NCBI GenBank assembly: GCA_016930295.1
Contig: JAFGHE010000266.1
Span: 1-35,325, forward strand
Reading direction: 5' to 3'
DNA: 35,325 nt
Source: Sedimentisphaerales bacterium
GTDB taxonomy: Bacteria; Planctomycetota; Phycisphaerae; Sedimentisphaerales; SM23-30
Position numbers and translations under genes: made by a program
The notes under the pieces: generated by a model
The model's database searches: none
Seen by the model: only the letters and a program-made list of their open reading frames with translations
What the model was told of the DNA's origin: nothing
Shown here: in pieces, positions 16,881 to 25,124 of the stretch
Layout: the number at the start of each line of letters is the position of its first letter
Position numbering within the stretch: position 1 is the first letter of the stretch

Positions 16881-16914
16881 ACACCCTTCGAATTGCACTC
16901 AGGGCAGGCTTGAC
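16881..16914. repeat. Interspersed repeat of ttcga..ctcaggg..caggct type, copy 2
   Basis: Related to 12167-12200. It lies in the gene-poor stretch 16745-17230 between convergent genes. That stretch also holds the 44-bp palindromic repeat and a start-less open frame (16914-17120) that I do not accept as a gene. Confidence 0.5.
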
Positions 16915-17155
16915 CGGGAGACAAAAATTATAAGAACACGATAAATCGTGAACTCTCAGCGTGTTATTTGCGAGGGAACGATTTTTATAGTTTTCCTTAT
17001 CTTTATGTAAGGCAGCAGGCCCGCAGGGAATATTATCAAGCGGGAAGTTTCGATCGTCTGAAGAAAGGGGCCGTTACTTTTATGACATCAGGGTACTTTC
17101 TTGAAGAAGTTCCCATGGATTAATCCTGATGTATCCCGAAACGATGTACAGCGTT

Positions 17156-17199
17156 AAACATGCTTATGCTTCGTTTCACTGCGCGTAAGCATGCCACCC
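17156..17199. repeat. 44-bp palindromic interspersed repeat, copy A
   Basis: Reverse complement begins gggtggcatgcttacg and ends gcataagcatgttt. ATGCTTA and TAAGCAT form arms around a central gtgaaacgaa-type core. Copy B at 29613-29656 matches about 37 of 44 positions on the opposite strand, with the last 19 identical. REP-like; it lies just downstream of the lipoprotein gene. Confidence 0.75.
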
Positions 17200-17230
17200 A
17201 TTTAAAAGCAGGGGGAAAGAAGAGGGGGGA

Positions 17231-17929
17231 TTACTTTGCTAGTTCGATGAGTTGTTGGATTTCGAATGTTTTTCCGGTCAGGGTTTCGGTGTAGCGGCAT
17301 TTGAGGGTGAGGTTGGGATTTGGGGTTTTGGGGCAGGGGATCTGGATTTTGTAGTGGTCGGCCAGTACGCCGCCCAGGTAATATTGGGTTAATTCGGCCA
17401 TGCTGTAGTTTTTGCGGATGATCAGGTTTTTCCCTTCCGGCGCGTCCAGGTCCCACAGTTCCACGAGCAGGGTGCCGGCGGCCTTGATCCGGTCGCCATG
17501 CCGGTCACGCAGCAGCAGGTAGATAATGAGTTCATTCTCAGGGGCGTCTGGTTTGCCGGTCTGGATGCGGGTGTAGCGTCCAAATTCGATCAGCTCCACG
17601 GTGACGAGTTGTTCCAGGCGATCGGCCGGGAAGCCCCTTAAGGTGTCCAGTTGCCCGTTAAGCTGTTTTAACCGGTCATTTTTTATTGAAATTTCCTTCT
17701 GCAGGTCCTGAATATGCTCTTCCAGCTCCTTGATACGTGACTCGTGTTCGTCCTGAGTTGGTACCTTGCTGCAACCGGATGGGAATAAAAGAGTGAAAAC
17801 ACAGAAAATAATTGTGCCGGCCATGACTATTTGGGGCCTGGTTTTGCCTGACTGAAGGTCAGGAGATGACTCGGGAAACGATGGAGCGCGGTTACGAAAT
17901 GTGCTGTGATGTTGTTTTTGGCCCGGCAT
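17231..17929 (-). CDS. Putative lipoprotein with coiled coil, unknown function
   Basis: 232 residues from the first ATG. A hydrophobic stretch MAGTIIFCVFTLLFPSGCSK (36-55) ends in a lipobox-like PSGC, predicting lipidation at Cys53. The first 35 residues are polar, so the true start may be the internal ATG at 17824; neither start has a clear ribosome site. After the lipid site comes a heptad-rich coiled coil (about 62-97, RIKELEEHIQDLQKEISIKN) and then a beta-rich domain with ELIIYLLLRDRHGDRIKAAG and LLVELWDLDAPEG to the end. No family recognised. It sits downstream of clpP on the same strand with a 122-base gap, so it is probably a separate transcript. Confidence 0.78.
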   Translation of the reverse strand: MPGQKQHHSTFRNRAPSFPESSPDLQSGKTRPQIVMAGTIIFCVFTLLFPSGCSKVPTQDEHESRIKELEEHIQDLQKEISIKNDRLKQLNGQLDTLRGFPADRLEQLVTVELIEFGRYTRIQTGKPDAPENELIIYLLLRDRHGDRIKAAGTLLVELWDLDAPEGKNLIIRKNYSMAELTQYYLGGVLADHYKIQIPCPKTPNPNLTLKCRYTETLTGKTFEIQQLIELAK

Positions 17930-18051
17930 AATGCAATTTTATCTACAAAAAATATCTATATTGAACAGCAGGGCCGTTCGAAGTCAGCCCTTACTACCTT
18001 TTCTATTTTATGTCGTTTTGGCCGGATTGATCCCGATTATATCAGAAACGA

Positions 18052-18660
18052 TTAATCGGGGTCTTTCTCCGGCATGGTTTCAAGAATTTTATCGGCCAGG
18101 CCATATTCCACGGATTGCTGCGCGTCCATCCAGTAATTGCGGTCGCAGTCTTTTTCCACGGTGTCCAGGTCTTTGCCGGTGTGTTCGGCAATTATATGAT
18201 AGAGTCGCTGTCGAACGCGTAACATTTCCTCGGCTTCAATCTGCAGGTCGGTGGCCGGCCCGGTAATACGCCCGCGGATCAGGGGTTGATGTAAAAGGAC
18301 ACTGGAGTTGGGTAATATATTGCGTTTACCCCTGGCGCCGCCCAGTAGCAGAACCGCTCCCATACTGGCGGCTAATCCCACACAGAAGGTACTCACATCA
18401 CAGCGCAGGTAACGCATGGTGTCGTATATTGCCAATCCGGCCGACACGGAGCCGCCCGGGGAATTAATATAGAAGTTGATATCACTTTTCTGGTCCTCGT
18501 TACTGAGAAAAAGCATTTGGGCAACGATCAGGTTGGCGGTCTCGTCATCGACCGGCCCGCCGAGAAAGATAATCCGGTCCTTGAGCAGACGCGAATAAAT
18601 ATCATAGGCACGTTCGCCCCGACCGGTTGTTTCAATGACCATGGGTATTAAATTTGACAT
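18052..18660 (-). CDS. clpP: ATP-dependent Clp protease proteolytic subunit, paralogue with Asn in the triad
   Basis: 202 residues from the ATG at 18660 ([20 protein letters not shown], the canonical ClpP start; an in-frame GTG at 18672 is less likely). ClpP forms a barrel that degrades proteins fed by ClpX/ClpA-type unfoldases. The Ser99 nucleophile (GLAASMGA) and His124 (LLHQPL) are present, but in the usual DRDxFMSA segment the third triad residue is Asn175 (CDRNYWMDA). Listeria ClpP1 likewise has a Ser-His-Asn triad and works in a mixed complex with ClpP2. It follows the second clpP after 70 bases, both downstream of tig, suggesting one tig-clpP-clpP unit. No clpX lies in the window. Confidence 0.95.
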   Translation of the reverse strand: MSNLIPMVIETTGRGERAYDIYSRLLKDRIIFLGGPVDDETANLIVAQMLFLSNEDQKSDINFYINSPGGSVSAGLAIYDTMRYLRCDVSTFCVGLAASMGAVLLLGGARGKRNILPNSSVLLHQPLIRGRITGPATDLQIEAEEMLRVRQRLYHIIAEHTGKDLDTVEKDCDRNYWMDAQQSVEYGLADKILETMPEKDPD

Positions 18661-18730
18661 ATTCAGTCTCACTTATCTTTATAGGTAAATAGTCCACGTT
18701 GTGTATCAAATGACATTATATGATTCGTAT

Positions 18731-19387
18731 TTACTTATCCTTTTTTTTACTGCCTTCATCTTCGCCCTGCAGGACCTCATCCACCAGCCCATACTCCTTG
18801 GCATCCTGGGCACTCATGTACCGATCCCGTTCGGTCTCCTGCTCAATTTTCTCAATGGATTGGCCGGTATGCAGGGCCAGGACCTCGTTAATCATGGTTT
18901 TGGTTTTAATGATCTCTTCGGCCTGGATTTTGATATCAGCCGCCTGTCCGCTGACACCGCCCCAGGGTTGATGCAGCATGATTTTGGAGTGCGGCAGAGC
19001 GTAGCGCTTGCCTTTGGTACCGGCCGCCAGGATGACCGCGCCGCCGCTGGCGGCATGGCCGATACAGTAGGTACACACATCGGAGACAATAAACTGCATG
19101 GTATCATAGATAGCCATGGTATCGTCCACACTCCCGCCCGGACAGTTGATATACAAATGAATATCACTGCCGCGTTTGAGATTATCCAGATACAGCAGGG
19201 ATTTGATGACCACGGAGGTGATGGTCCCCTGGCTGGTCATCAGGGATGGATCAAGGGGCAAATCCAGAAAGATGCACCGGTTTTCCAGCAGCATCTCATT
19301 AAGACCCATCTCGCGGGTACGCTGATAGCTACCCGGCCCGGCAAGATGAATGGCTTGTTTTATCATTTCTGGTCGTTGTAATTTCAT
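18731..19387 (-). CDS. clpP: ATP-dependent Clp protease proteolytic subunit, second paralogue
   Basis: 218 residues. Full Ser-His-Asp triad: Ser114 in GHAASGGAV (usual Met after Ser is Gly), His139 in IMLHQPWGG and Asp188 in ETERDRYMSA. The N-terminus is longer than usual (about 20 residues before REMGLNEMLLENRCIFL) and the tail is Lys-rich (EGSKKKDK). AGGGA lies 8 bases before the ATG at 19387. As the only one of the pair with a standard triad, it is probably the main catalytic ring of a mixed ClpP tetradecamer, by analogy with other two-ClpP bacteria. 142 bases separate it from tig. Confidence 0.95.
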   Translation of the reverse strand: MKLQRPEMIKQAIHLAGPGSYQRTREMGLNEMLLENRCIFLDLPLDPSLMTSQGTITSVVIKSLLYLDNLKRGSDIHLYINCPGGSVDDTMAIYDTMQFIVSDVCTYCIGHAASGGAVILAAGTKGKRYALPHSKIMLHQPWGGVSGQAADIKIQAEEIIKTKTMINEVLALHTGQSIEKIEQETERDRYMSAQDAKEYGLVDEVLQGEDEGSKKKDK

Positions 19388-19529
19388 TAAGAATTCCCTT
19401 AAAACACACTATATACTCTTCAATAATAAATTCGTCAGCCCATTCGGTAAGTTATAAGAATTTACCTGATAAAGCTATGTCCGGACGCGACCGACTCGGC
19501 CGGGGCCCGGCTGGTTATGTATATTAATA

Positions 19530-21026
19530 TTAATTATCGGCTGATGGGGGTTTCCGTTTCACTTCTTTTTTTGCGCGAGTCTTTTTTGTCTTGGTTTTTT
19601 TTTCGTCGTCATCCGGAGTTTCTGCCTTGGAAGTCGATTTTTTGTCCTTTTTTGTCCTGGTTTTTTTAGCCGGTTTATCCTCTTTTACAGGCGGGGCATC
19701 CACTACTTCGGCCATTTCCAGTATTTTATCAATGGCTTTTTGCTCGCGCAGTTCGTTTTCGAGCAGGTTCAGTTGGTTATTGCGCTGAAGTTCTTCCCTG
19801 ACTCTTTCCGGCCGACGGCCCTGCTGGGCTGCCATGTTGGCGATATAGCCGTTCACTTCCATATCGGAGACCTCTATTTCCAGTTTATCGGCCACTTGAT
19901 CCATGATGAAGGTCATTTTGAGTTCTTTGGCGGCCTGCTCGTTGCTGGAAGCTCGTAATTTTTCCATATTTTCCTCAATCTGGTCCGGGGCCACACCCTG
20001 TCGGATTAAATCATAGTAGCGCCGTGCCAGAACACGTTCGGAATAACGGCCTGCCACTCCGGCCGGCAGTTCGAAGGCGATATTCTCTTCCAGATAGTTA
20101 TAGACCTGCTGGGCCATTTGTTTACGGATTTCCTGGTCCACCTGATTTTCCAGAGAATCCCGGATGCTCCGCTTTAATTCATCTTCGTTATCCATGCCAA
20201 AACCACTCAAAAATTCCTCATTCACTTCGGCCGGGATCAGACGGCTGATATTCTTGACGGTGATGGTAAAGTCCGCCTTTTTGCCCCGAAATTCTTCTTT
20301 TTGATTATGGTCGGGCACTTCCCCGCTGCAATTGACCACATCGCCGATTTTCGCTCCGCCGAGCACCTCGTCCATATTCTCCACATATACACCCATGACC
20401 ACCGAGGCCTGGTCAACCCGGATATAGACATCATTTCCTTTTTCGGGTTCATTGATTCCATTGACCTTCATCTCGACATCTGCAATAACGGCATCTTCGT
20501 CACCGGCTTCCTCGACCTGTTCCATATGCCCGCGTCGTTTACGCAGGTTGTCAAGGGCCTGGTTGACCCGCTCGTCATCTATTTCGACGAGTTGCTTTTC
20601 AATTTTAATCCCTTCCAGTACCGGGGTTTCGAATTCCGGCCTCACTTCAATTTCATATTCATACGTTAAATCTCCGTCCTCAGGCAGTTCGACTTTATCC
20701 GGGTCGAAATCAGGCTCACCCAGGACATCAAATTTATGCTCTGCTTCGATCTGTTCAAACGCCTGGGCCAGCAGTCGCAGTTTCACCTGGTCCGTGACTT
20801 CAGTGCCAAATCGCTTTTCCACTAATTTCCGGGGCGCATGACCTTTACGAAATCCCGGCACCTCGGCGGTTTGGACCAGTTCACCATATTGGTTATCCAG
20901 TTCTTTGTTAATTTCCTCACGGGGGATTTGGACGGATATTTTTTTCTTCCAGGGTCCGCTGTCTTCAATGTTCACGGTGCAATCGAGTTTTTTCTCTTGT
21001 TCCTGATTGGTTTCCATTTCTGTCAT
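19530..21026 (-). CDS. tig: Trigger factor (ribosome-associated chaperone/prolyl isomerase)
   Basis: 498 residues; typical trigger factors are 430-450. The ribosome-docking signature GFRKGHAPRK is at 58-67. A PPIase-like middle domain follows (about 170-265; DAVIADVEMKVNG and KIGDVVNC), then the helical C-terminal chaperone domain (to about 440). The last 55 or so residues are an extra tail of Lys/Thr/Ala/Pro (KKTRTKKDKKSTSK, KKTKTKKTRAKKEVKRK), absent from the E. coli protein. AGGAG lies 10 bases before the ATG at 21026. Its position before two clpP genes repeats the common tig-clpP arrangement linking folding to degradation of new chains. Confidence 0.96.
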   Translation of the reverse strand: MTEMETNQEQEKKLDCTVNIEDSGPWKKKISVQIPREEINKELDNQYGELVQTAEVPGFRKGHAPRKLVEKRFGTEVTDQVKLRLLAQAFEQIEAEHKFDVLGEPDFDPDKVELPEDGDLTYEYEIEVRPEFETPVLEGIKIEKQLVEIDDERVNQALDNLRKRRGHMEQVEEAGDEDAVIADVEMKVNGINEPEKGNDVYIRVDQASVVMGVYVENMDEVLGGAKIGDVVNCSGEVPDHNQKEEFRGKKADFTITVKNISRLIPAEVNEEFLSGFGMDNEDELKRSIRDSLENQVDQEIRKQMAQQVYNYLEENIAFELPAGVAGRYSERVLARRYYDLIRQGVAPDQIEENMEKLRASSNEQAAKELKMTFIMDQVADKLEIEVSDMEVNGYIANMAAQQGRRPERVREELQRNNQLNLLENELREQKAIDKILEMAEVVDAPPVKEDKPAKKTRTKKDKKSTSKAETPDDDEKKTKTKKTRAKKEVKRKPPSADN

Positions 21027-21082
21027 TTTTCTTATACTCCTGCATGCCCATTCGGGTCATTTTTTGCGCTCTGGTTTAAATT

Positions 21083-21110
21083 AAGATAGTATCTGTTTAC
21101 GGCGTATCAA
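21083..21110 (-). promoter_or_regulatory. Candidate tig-clpP promoter
   Basis: On the minus strand TTGATA (21105-21110, five of six) is followed after 16 bases by TATCTT (21083-21088, four of six), about 57 bases before the tig start. Confidence 0.4.
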
Positions 21111-21287
21111 ACGAAACAGCGCATTTTTAAGGTAAAATAATTATATAAACCTCTAAATATACTGTTTCTCATCAAAGCGTCAATAAAGATTTCCCGGCCT
21201 TTGAATTCACGCGGGTTTAAATAATGAAAAAACCGACAAAATCACAATTTAGTTGCGGCCTGTGCCGCTTCTGTGGCAATAAAAAAA

Positions 21288-21359
21288 AGCGGGCGATGAG
21301 ACTTGAACTCACGACATTCACGTTGGCAACGTGACGCTCTACCACTGAGCTACGCCCGC
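21288..21359 (-). tRNA. tRNA-Gly (anticodon GCC)
   Basis: On the minus strand the cloverleaf is complete: acceptor GCGGGCG/CGCCCGC (21359-21353 with 21295-21289), D arm GCTC/GAGC, anticodon arm TCACG/CGTGA around TTGCCAA (anticodon GCC), short variable loop, T arm GTGAG/CTCAT around TTCAAGT. The discriminator base is T (U). CCA is not encoded and must be added. The T-run directly after the acceptor end can act as a terminator. Confidence 0.97.
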
Positions 21360-21373
21360 GTCGTTATTTAGGT

Positions 21374-21401
21374 ATAATACCTTTACGTATCGGCTATGCA
21401 A
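21374..21401 (-). promoter_or_regulatory. Candidate tRNA-Gly promoter
   Basis: On the minus strand TTGCAT (21396-21401) is followed after 16 bases by TATTAT (21374-21379), placing the start of transcription a few bases before the mature tRNA. Confidence 0.5.
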
Positions 21402-21496
21402 TCTCAATTTTACTAAAAATTTTTGATAAAGTCCAGTTATTATACGCAGAATTGTCATAATTTATTTTATATCAATATGTTACATGAATGACGGTT

Positions 21497-22564
21497 CTAT
21501 TGGTTATCATCATTTACGAGTAATTTTGACGCCTGGGTATATACTTTGTCAATGTCGGGCCAATTTGTTTTTTCCGGGGGAATAGACTGTTTATATGTCT
21601 TTTTGCCGGAATAATCATCGTATTGACAGGCGCATATTTTTACCTTTTCACCTAATGGTCCCCATTGGCGCGGATTGGTTGGCCCAAATATGGCAATTGT
21701 GTCCAAACCCAGGGCAGCCGCTAAGTGGGTAATCCCGCTGTCGTTGCCTACATACCCCTGGCAGCAGCTCAGGACGGCTACCACTTCATCAAGTGTTAAT
21801 TCTTTCAATAGAGGCAGTTGAGAGCTTATGATTTCAGCCGTTTTATCCTGCCGGCATTCAAGTTCAACCGGTCCCAGAAGCATCACTGTGTGACAGGCAT
21901 GGGGGGCTAGTTTCCGGGCCAGTTCGAGATAATTATCAATAGGCCAGCATTTATGTTTACCTCCGCTTCCGGGATGCAGTATTATTATCTGTTTATCGTT
22001 GGTAATGCCATGGTGATTAAGGATATACATTCCTTTTTGTTTATCTTCGCTGGTCACATGGATCAGCGGACCATGCAGGAATTTCGGCTCAATCTGTAAA
22101 TATGAATAGGGCATTTCCCCGGCTAATTGCTCCATGAAAAAACGGGCCACATGGCCGCAAAAGTCTTCTCCGGGTTGGGCTGACAAGGTGATTACATCGG
22201 CGGAATTGGTTAAGGCATTCAGATAAGCCAGGTTACGAGCAAAGTGTCCGGCTTCATCTGTCAGGAAACTTACAATTAAATCATAGCTGCGAAAAAAATC
22301 GGCTAAGGGATCATTTACTTCGGCTTCAAAAGTGTCACTATTGCTGAATAAGCGATGCAGTTCAACTCCTTCCAGGGAGATGACCTCCTTGATAAGGCCG
22401 CGTCCGGCCAGGAATCCAAGTTTATCCCGATGAGCCATTAAATCACAGGAAAGGTTTTTCATACTTCTTTGGGCGCATAACATGCGGGCCAGGGGCAGGG
22501 TCAAAATACCATCGCCAACGGCTCCGGGCTGGATAATCAGGGCTTTCATATCTTTTTGTTTCAT
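21497..22564 (-). CDS. Glycosyltransferase family 9 (heptosyltransferase-like)
   Basis: About 355 residues from the ATG at 22564 (MKQKDMKALIIQPGAVGDGI), one base after the mnmA stop; a longer frame to 22687 would overlap mnmA and is rejected. A start at the ATG 22549 (MKALIIQ) is also possible. GT9 marks: the N-terminal IQPGAVGDGILTLPLARML, IILHPGSGGKHKCWP (sugar-nucleotide site) and the near-C-terminal YVGNDSGITHLAAALG then IAIFGPTNPRQWGPLG, which is the ADP-heptose-binding signature. GT9 enzymes add heptose or similar sugars to lipopolysaccharide core or other glycans at the inner membrane. Co-transcription with mnmA looks likely. The true donor and acceptor are unknown. Confidence 0.9.
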   Translation of the reverse strand: MKQKDMKALIIQPGAVGDGILTLPLARMLCAQRSMKNLSCDLMAHRDKLGFLAGRGLIKEVISLEGVELHRLFSNSDTFEAEVNDPLADFFRSYDLIVSFLTDEAGHFARNLAYLNALTNSADVITLSAQPGEDFCGHVARFFMEQLAGEMPYSYLQIEPKFLHGPLIHVTSEDKQKGMYILNHHGITNDKQIIILHPGSGGKHKCWPIDNYLELARKLAPHACHTVMLLGPVELECRQDKTAEIISSQLPLLKELTLDEVVAVLSCCQGYVGNDSGITHLAAALGLDTIAIFGPTNPRQWGPLGEKVKICACQYDDYSGKKTYKQSIPPEKTNWPDIDKVYTQASKLLVNDDNQ

Positions 22565-22565
22565 T

Positions 22566-23657
22566 TTACAGTCCATTTTCGATCCATCCTCCGCCGGTGA
22601 CCTGGTGGTTCCCATCGATATAGAATACCGCAGCCTGGCCCGGCGTGATGGCACTAACCGGAGCATCAAACTCCACATCCACCTCACGGACCCGGCCGTC
22701 AGTATCTATTATGGGTTTTACGGTTCCGGGTGCACCTTTATGATTATAGCGAATCTGGATTGTGGCCGAGAATTTTTCACGGGGAACATCATCAATGAGC
22801 CAGTTTACGTTGCTTGCCCGCAGTTTCCGGCCCATGAGATCCTCCCGGCTGCCCAGAACCACGGTATTGGTCCGGGCATCCAGGCGGACCACATAGGCCG
22901 GCTCGCCCAGGGCTATCCCCAGTCCGCGACGCTGGCCGATCGTGTAACGAAATATTCCCTGATGAGTACCCAGGATTTCCCCTTGGGTATTAACCACCGG
23001 TCCTTCCCGGCACAACTCTGGCGCACGCGCGGTTAACAGGGATACATAGTCATCGTCCGGCACAAAGCAGATCTCCTGAGATTCACTTTTATCATGCACC
23101 GGCAGATTCATCCCGGCCGCCAGTTCACGAATCTCATTTTTATGATAAGCTCCGATGGGAAGCAGCATTTGATTCAGTGCGTTTCGTTCCACTTCAAATA
23201 AGGCATAGGATTGATCCTTATCGCTATCCACGCCCCGGCACAGTTGTATTTGATTATTATGCGTATTAATACGGGCGTAATGACCTGTGGCAACAAATTG
23301 AGCATCTTCCATCAGGGCCAGTTCCAGCAGCTTGCCGAACTTCATCTGCCGGTTGCAATGGATACAGGGATTCGGGGTGCGCGCGTGACGGTATTCATTG
23401 ATAAAGTAATTGATGATCGTATCCATTTCTTTCTGGAAATTGACCACCTCAAACTGAATGCCCAGTTGGCCGGCCACGTTACGTGCATCCCGCGCATCTT
23501 CCGGAGAGCAGCACCCGCCCTGGCGCCCTTCCTGTTCCGGGGCCATCCCCAGGCACATAAACACGCCAACAACTTCGTACCCCTGGCGCTGCAACAGGGC
23601 CGCCGCCACACTGCTGTCCACTCCTCCGCTCATCGCTGCGATTACTTTTTTATTCAT
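22566..23657 (-). CDS. mnmA: tRNA-specific 2-thiouridylase
   Basis: 363 residues, full length. It thiolates U34 in the wobble position of tRNA Lys, Glu and Gln, using ATP and a persulfide. The PP-loop SGGVDSS (10-16), the catalytic Cys101 in NPCIHCNRQMKF and the second Cys197 in SQEICFV are in place; GHYARI, DKDQSYALF and TIGQRRGLGI are further family blocks. An insert after GVFM holds QGGCCSPEDARDAR, as in the common bacterial form. A perfect TATAAT lies only 10 bases before the ATG and no ribosome site is visible, so the mRNA may be nearly leaderless. Confidence 0.97.
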   Translation of the reverse strand: MNKKVIAAMSGGVDSSVAAALLQRQGYEVVGVFMCLGMAPEQEGRQGGCCSPEDARDARNVAGQLGIQFEVVNFQKEMDTIINYFINEYRHARTPNPCIHCNRQMKFGKLLELALMEDAQFVATGHYARINTHNNQIQLCRGVDSDKDQSYALFEVERNALNQMLLPIGAYHKNEIRELAAGMNLPVHDKSESQEICFVPDDDYVSLLTARAPELCREGPVVNTQGEILGTHQGIFRYTIGQRRGLGIALGEPAYVVRLDARTNTVVLGSREDLMGRKLRASNVNWLIDDVPREKFSATIQIRYNHKGAPGTVKPIIDTDGRVREVDVEFDAPVSAITPGQAAVFYIDGNHQVTGGGWIENGL

Positions 23658-23667
23658 AGACGGTAGG

Positions 23668-23673
23668 ATTATA
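23668..23673 (-). promoter_or_regulatory. mnmA -10 box
   Basis: TATAAT on the minus strand, 10 bases from the mnmA ATG. TTTATT lies 17 bases upstream as a weak -35. Confidence 0.4.
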
Positions 23674-23843
23674 TCATAATACGCTCTATAAATAAAACAT
23701 GGTTTGATTTGTTTTTACAGGATAAATGTTCGTTATCTTACTTTGCCAGTCATTGGCTCAAAGGCACGGCCCCATGACCTTTCAGGAACCGGGCTTCTGT
23801 ATTGATTCAGATAAACCGGATTTTAAAATAATCAGGCTTCCGG

Positions 23844-24341
23844 CTAACCGTAGATGATTTTGAGTTTTTTTGCTTTGAAGGAGGGTATGATTTTCAGGGT
23901 GTTGCCAAAATGTTCGGTGGCGTAGTGATTGAATTCATCCAGCCACTGGAAGCCGTATTTGTTGGCACGGGTTTCCCAGTTGCCTTTGAGTTGCTTGGTT
24001 TTACACAGATAATGCCAGCATTCATGCCCGGTAACCCAGACCAGGGCCTGCTCCTCGGTATAGACCGGCATCTCGTGCCAGATATAGTCAAACCCGCGCC
24101 GGCGGCGCCGGTTGGGACGGGTGCTTATCGGTTTACACAGGCAAAAGGGCAGAGGCAATTTTTCATGGATGGCCGCGATCACCAGGAAGTCTTCATAGCG
24201 ACAATAGCCGCTGAAAACCTGGTCCCGGCGCCGGTGACGTTTCAGATGCAAACGCAGTTTGGTGGTATCGTATTGCTCCAGTCTCTGGCAGATCCAATCG
24301 GCGGCACGATTCAGCTCGGTAGAATTGATGAACTCGTACAT
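23844..24341 (-). CDS. Putative zinc metallopeptidase-like protein (HExxH), unknown role
   Basis: 165 residues from the ATG at 24341, chosen because GAGGGGAG lies about 7 bases upstream; the ATG at 24371 has no such site. The central motif HECWHYL (106-112) is an HExxH zinc site, and Glu123 in NWETRANKYGFQWL could be a third ligand, a spacing and wording like the gluzincins of the ImmA/IrrE or SprT kind. No signal peptide, so cytoplasmic. The middle is very Arg-rich (RPNRRRRRG), and Cys/His residues (FCLC) are present. No close family recognised; it could be a structural zinc protein. It lies about 190 bases upstream of mnmA on the same strand. Confidence 0.75.
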   Translation of the reverse strand: MYEFINSTELNRAADWICQRLEQYDTTKLRLHLKRHRRRDQVFSGYCRYEDFLVIAAIHEKLPLPFCLCKPISTRPNRRRRRGFDYIWHEMPVYTEEQALVWVTGHECWHYLCKTKQLKGNWETRANKYGFQWLDEFNHYATEHFGNTLKIIPSFKAKKLKIIYG

Positions 24342-24412
24342 AAAGCGGCTCCCCTCAATACATGAATACATACTTTTATGAGTATGACATCGTAACTATG
24401 ACCGATTTGCGG

Positions 24413-24506
24413 TAAAATTAAATATTAAAATGAAAAACTGTTGATAAATAATGTTATTTTAAAGCAGGTAATTATTTAAATATGGAGCCATTTTATATTT
24501 AATTTA
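24413..24506. repeat. AT-rich inverted repeat
   Basis: TAAAATTAAATATTAAAATG (24413-24432) and, inverted, TAAATTAAATATAAAATG (24506-24489) differ by two single-base gaps. A related AAATTAAATATTAAAA string is at about 12087. It fills the space between the HExxH gene and the two-TM gene. Confidence 0.45.
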
Positions 24507-24518
24507 CCATTTTACATT

Positions 24519-24923
24519 TCAAATTTTCTTTCGCTTTCTGTTGCTTAACATACTATGGCGTACCTGAACGCCCATCATATAGGCTCGCACACCAAAAAAC
24601 AACAGGCCTACTACCGTGATTATAGTAGCGGTCAGGAAAATTACAAAAAAGAAATTAAAAATTGAAAGTTTATTGTGGTCTTTCTTAGACGCAGATGAGG
24701 CGCCCTCATCCGCTTGGTCTCCGGGGTTGGCAGCAGGTGTATCTGAGGTGGGCGTATTATTCAGGGCTGTCGGGGTCTCAGCTGACGGGGCAGGAATCAT
24801 CGAATAGGTCAGGCAGGTCAGAATAGTACCGATAACGGCTGCGATAAGAGCAAAGAGCATATATTTAATCAATGCGGAGCGATTTTTTACTTTTTTGGGA
24901 CCAAGTTCTCTTCGTGGTTTCAT
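24519..24923 (-). CDS. Small membrane protein with two transmembrane segments
   Basis: 134 residues. A basic start (MKPRRELGPKKVKNR), TM1 (about 19-43, LIKYMLFALIAAVIGTILTC), a Pro/Ala/Thr/Ser-rich linker of about 40 residues that would lie outside, TM2 (about 87-111, FNFFFVIFLTATIITVVGLL) and a basic tail RKRKKI, predicting both ends inside. Not recognised; no ribosome site visible at the ATG. It is divergent from the HEAT-like lipoprotein gene. Confidence 0.75.
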   Translation of the reverse strand: MKPRRELGPKKVKNRSALIKYMLFALIAAVIGTILTCLTYSMIPAPSAETPTALNNTPTSDTPAANPGDQADEGASSASKKDHNKLSIFNFFFVIFLTATIITVVGLLFFGVRAYMMGVQVRHSMLSNRKRKKI

Positions 24924-24990
24924 ACAATAATTTTAACATTTCGGGGATTATAAAACCATCAAAATTTTCCAGGATGCGATATTAAATATA

Positions 24991-25022
24991 TTGACGTATT
25001 GCCTAAAAGCCGACAATATAAT
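24991..25022 (+). promoter_or_regulatory. Candidate promoter of the HEAT-like lipoprotein gene
   Basis: TTGACG (24991-24996) and a perfect TATAAT (25017-25022) are present, but 20 bases apart, longer than the usual 17. Confidence 0.35.
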
Positions 25023-25124
25023 AGTAAGCCATTTCGGGCCTGAATGTATTGGAAGTGTTTTAAAAATGTGGAGTTACAGTAGTTGATGGACGCAGAAAAA
25101 CATTCAGTAAAGTCAAGGCTCCGG

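Noticed and set aside
16914-17120. Open frame of about 69 codons ending EEVPMD before a stop at 17121
   Set aside because: The translation looks protein-like, but there is no ATG/GTG start with a ribosome site (only a TTG at 16968) and no family match; it could be a gene remnant or chance.
22565-22687. Longer N-terminus of the GT9 gene
   Set aside because: It would overlap the mnmA coding end out of frame; the GT9 homology begins at MKALIIQPG.
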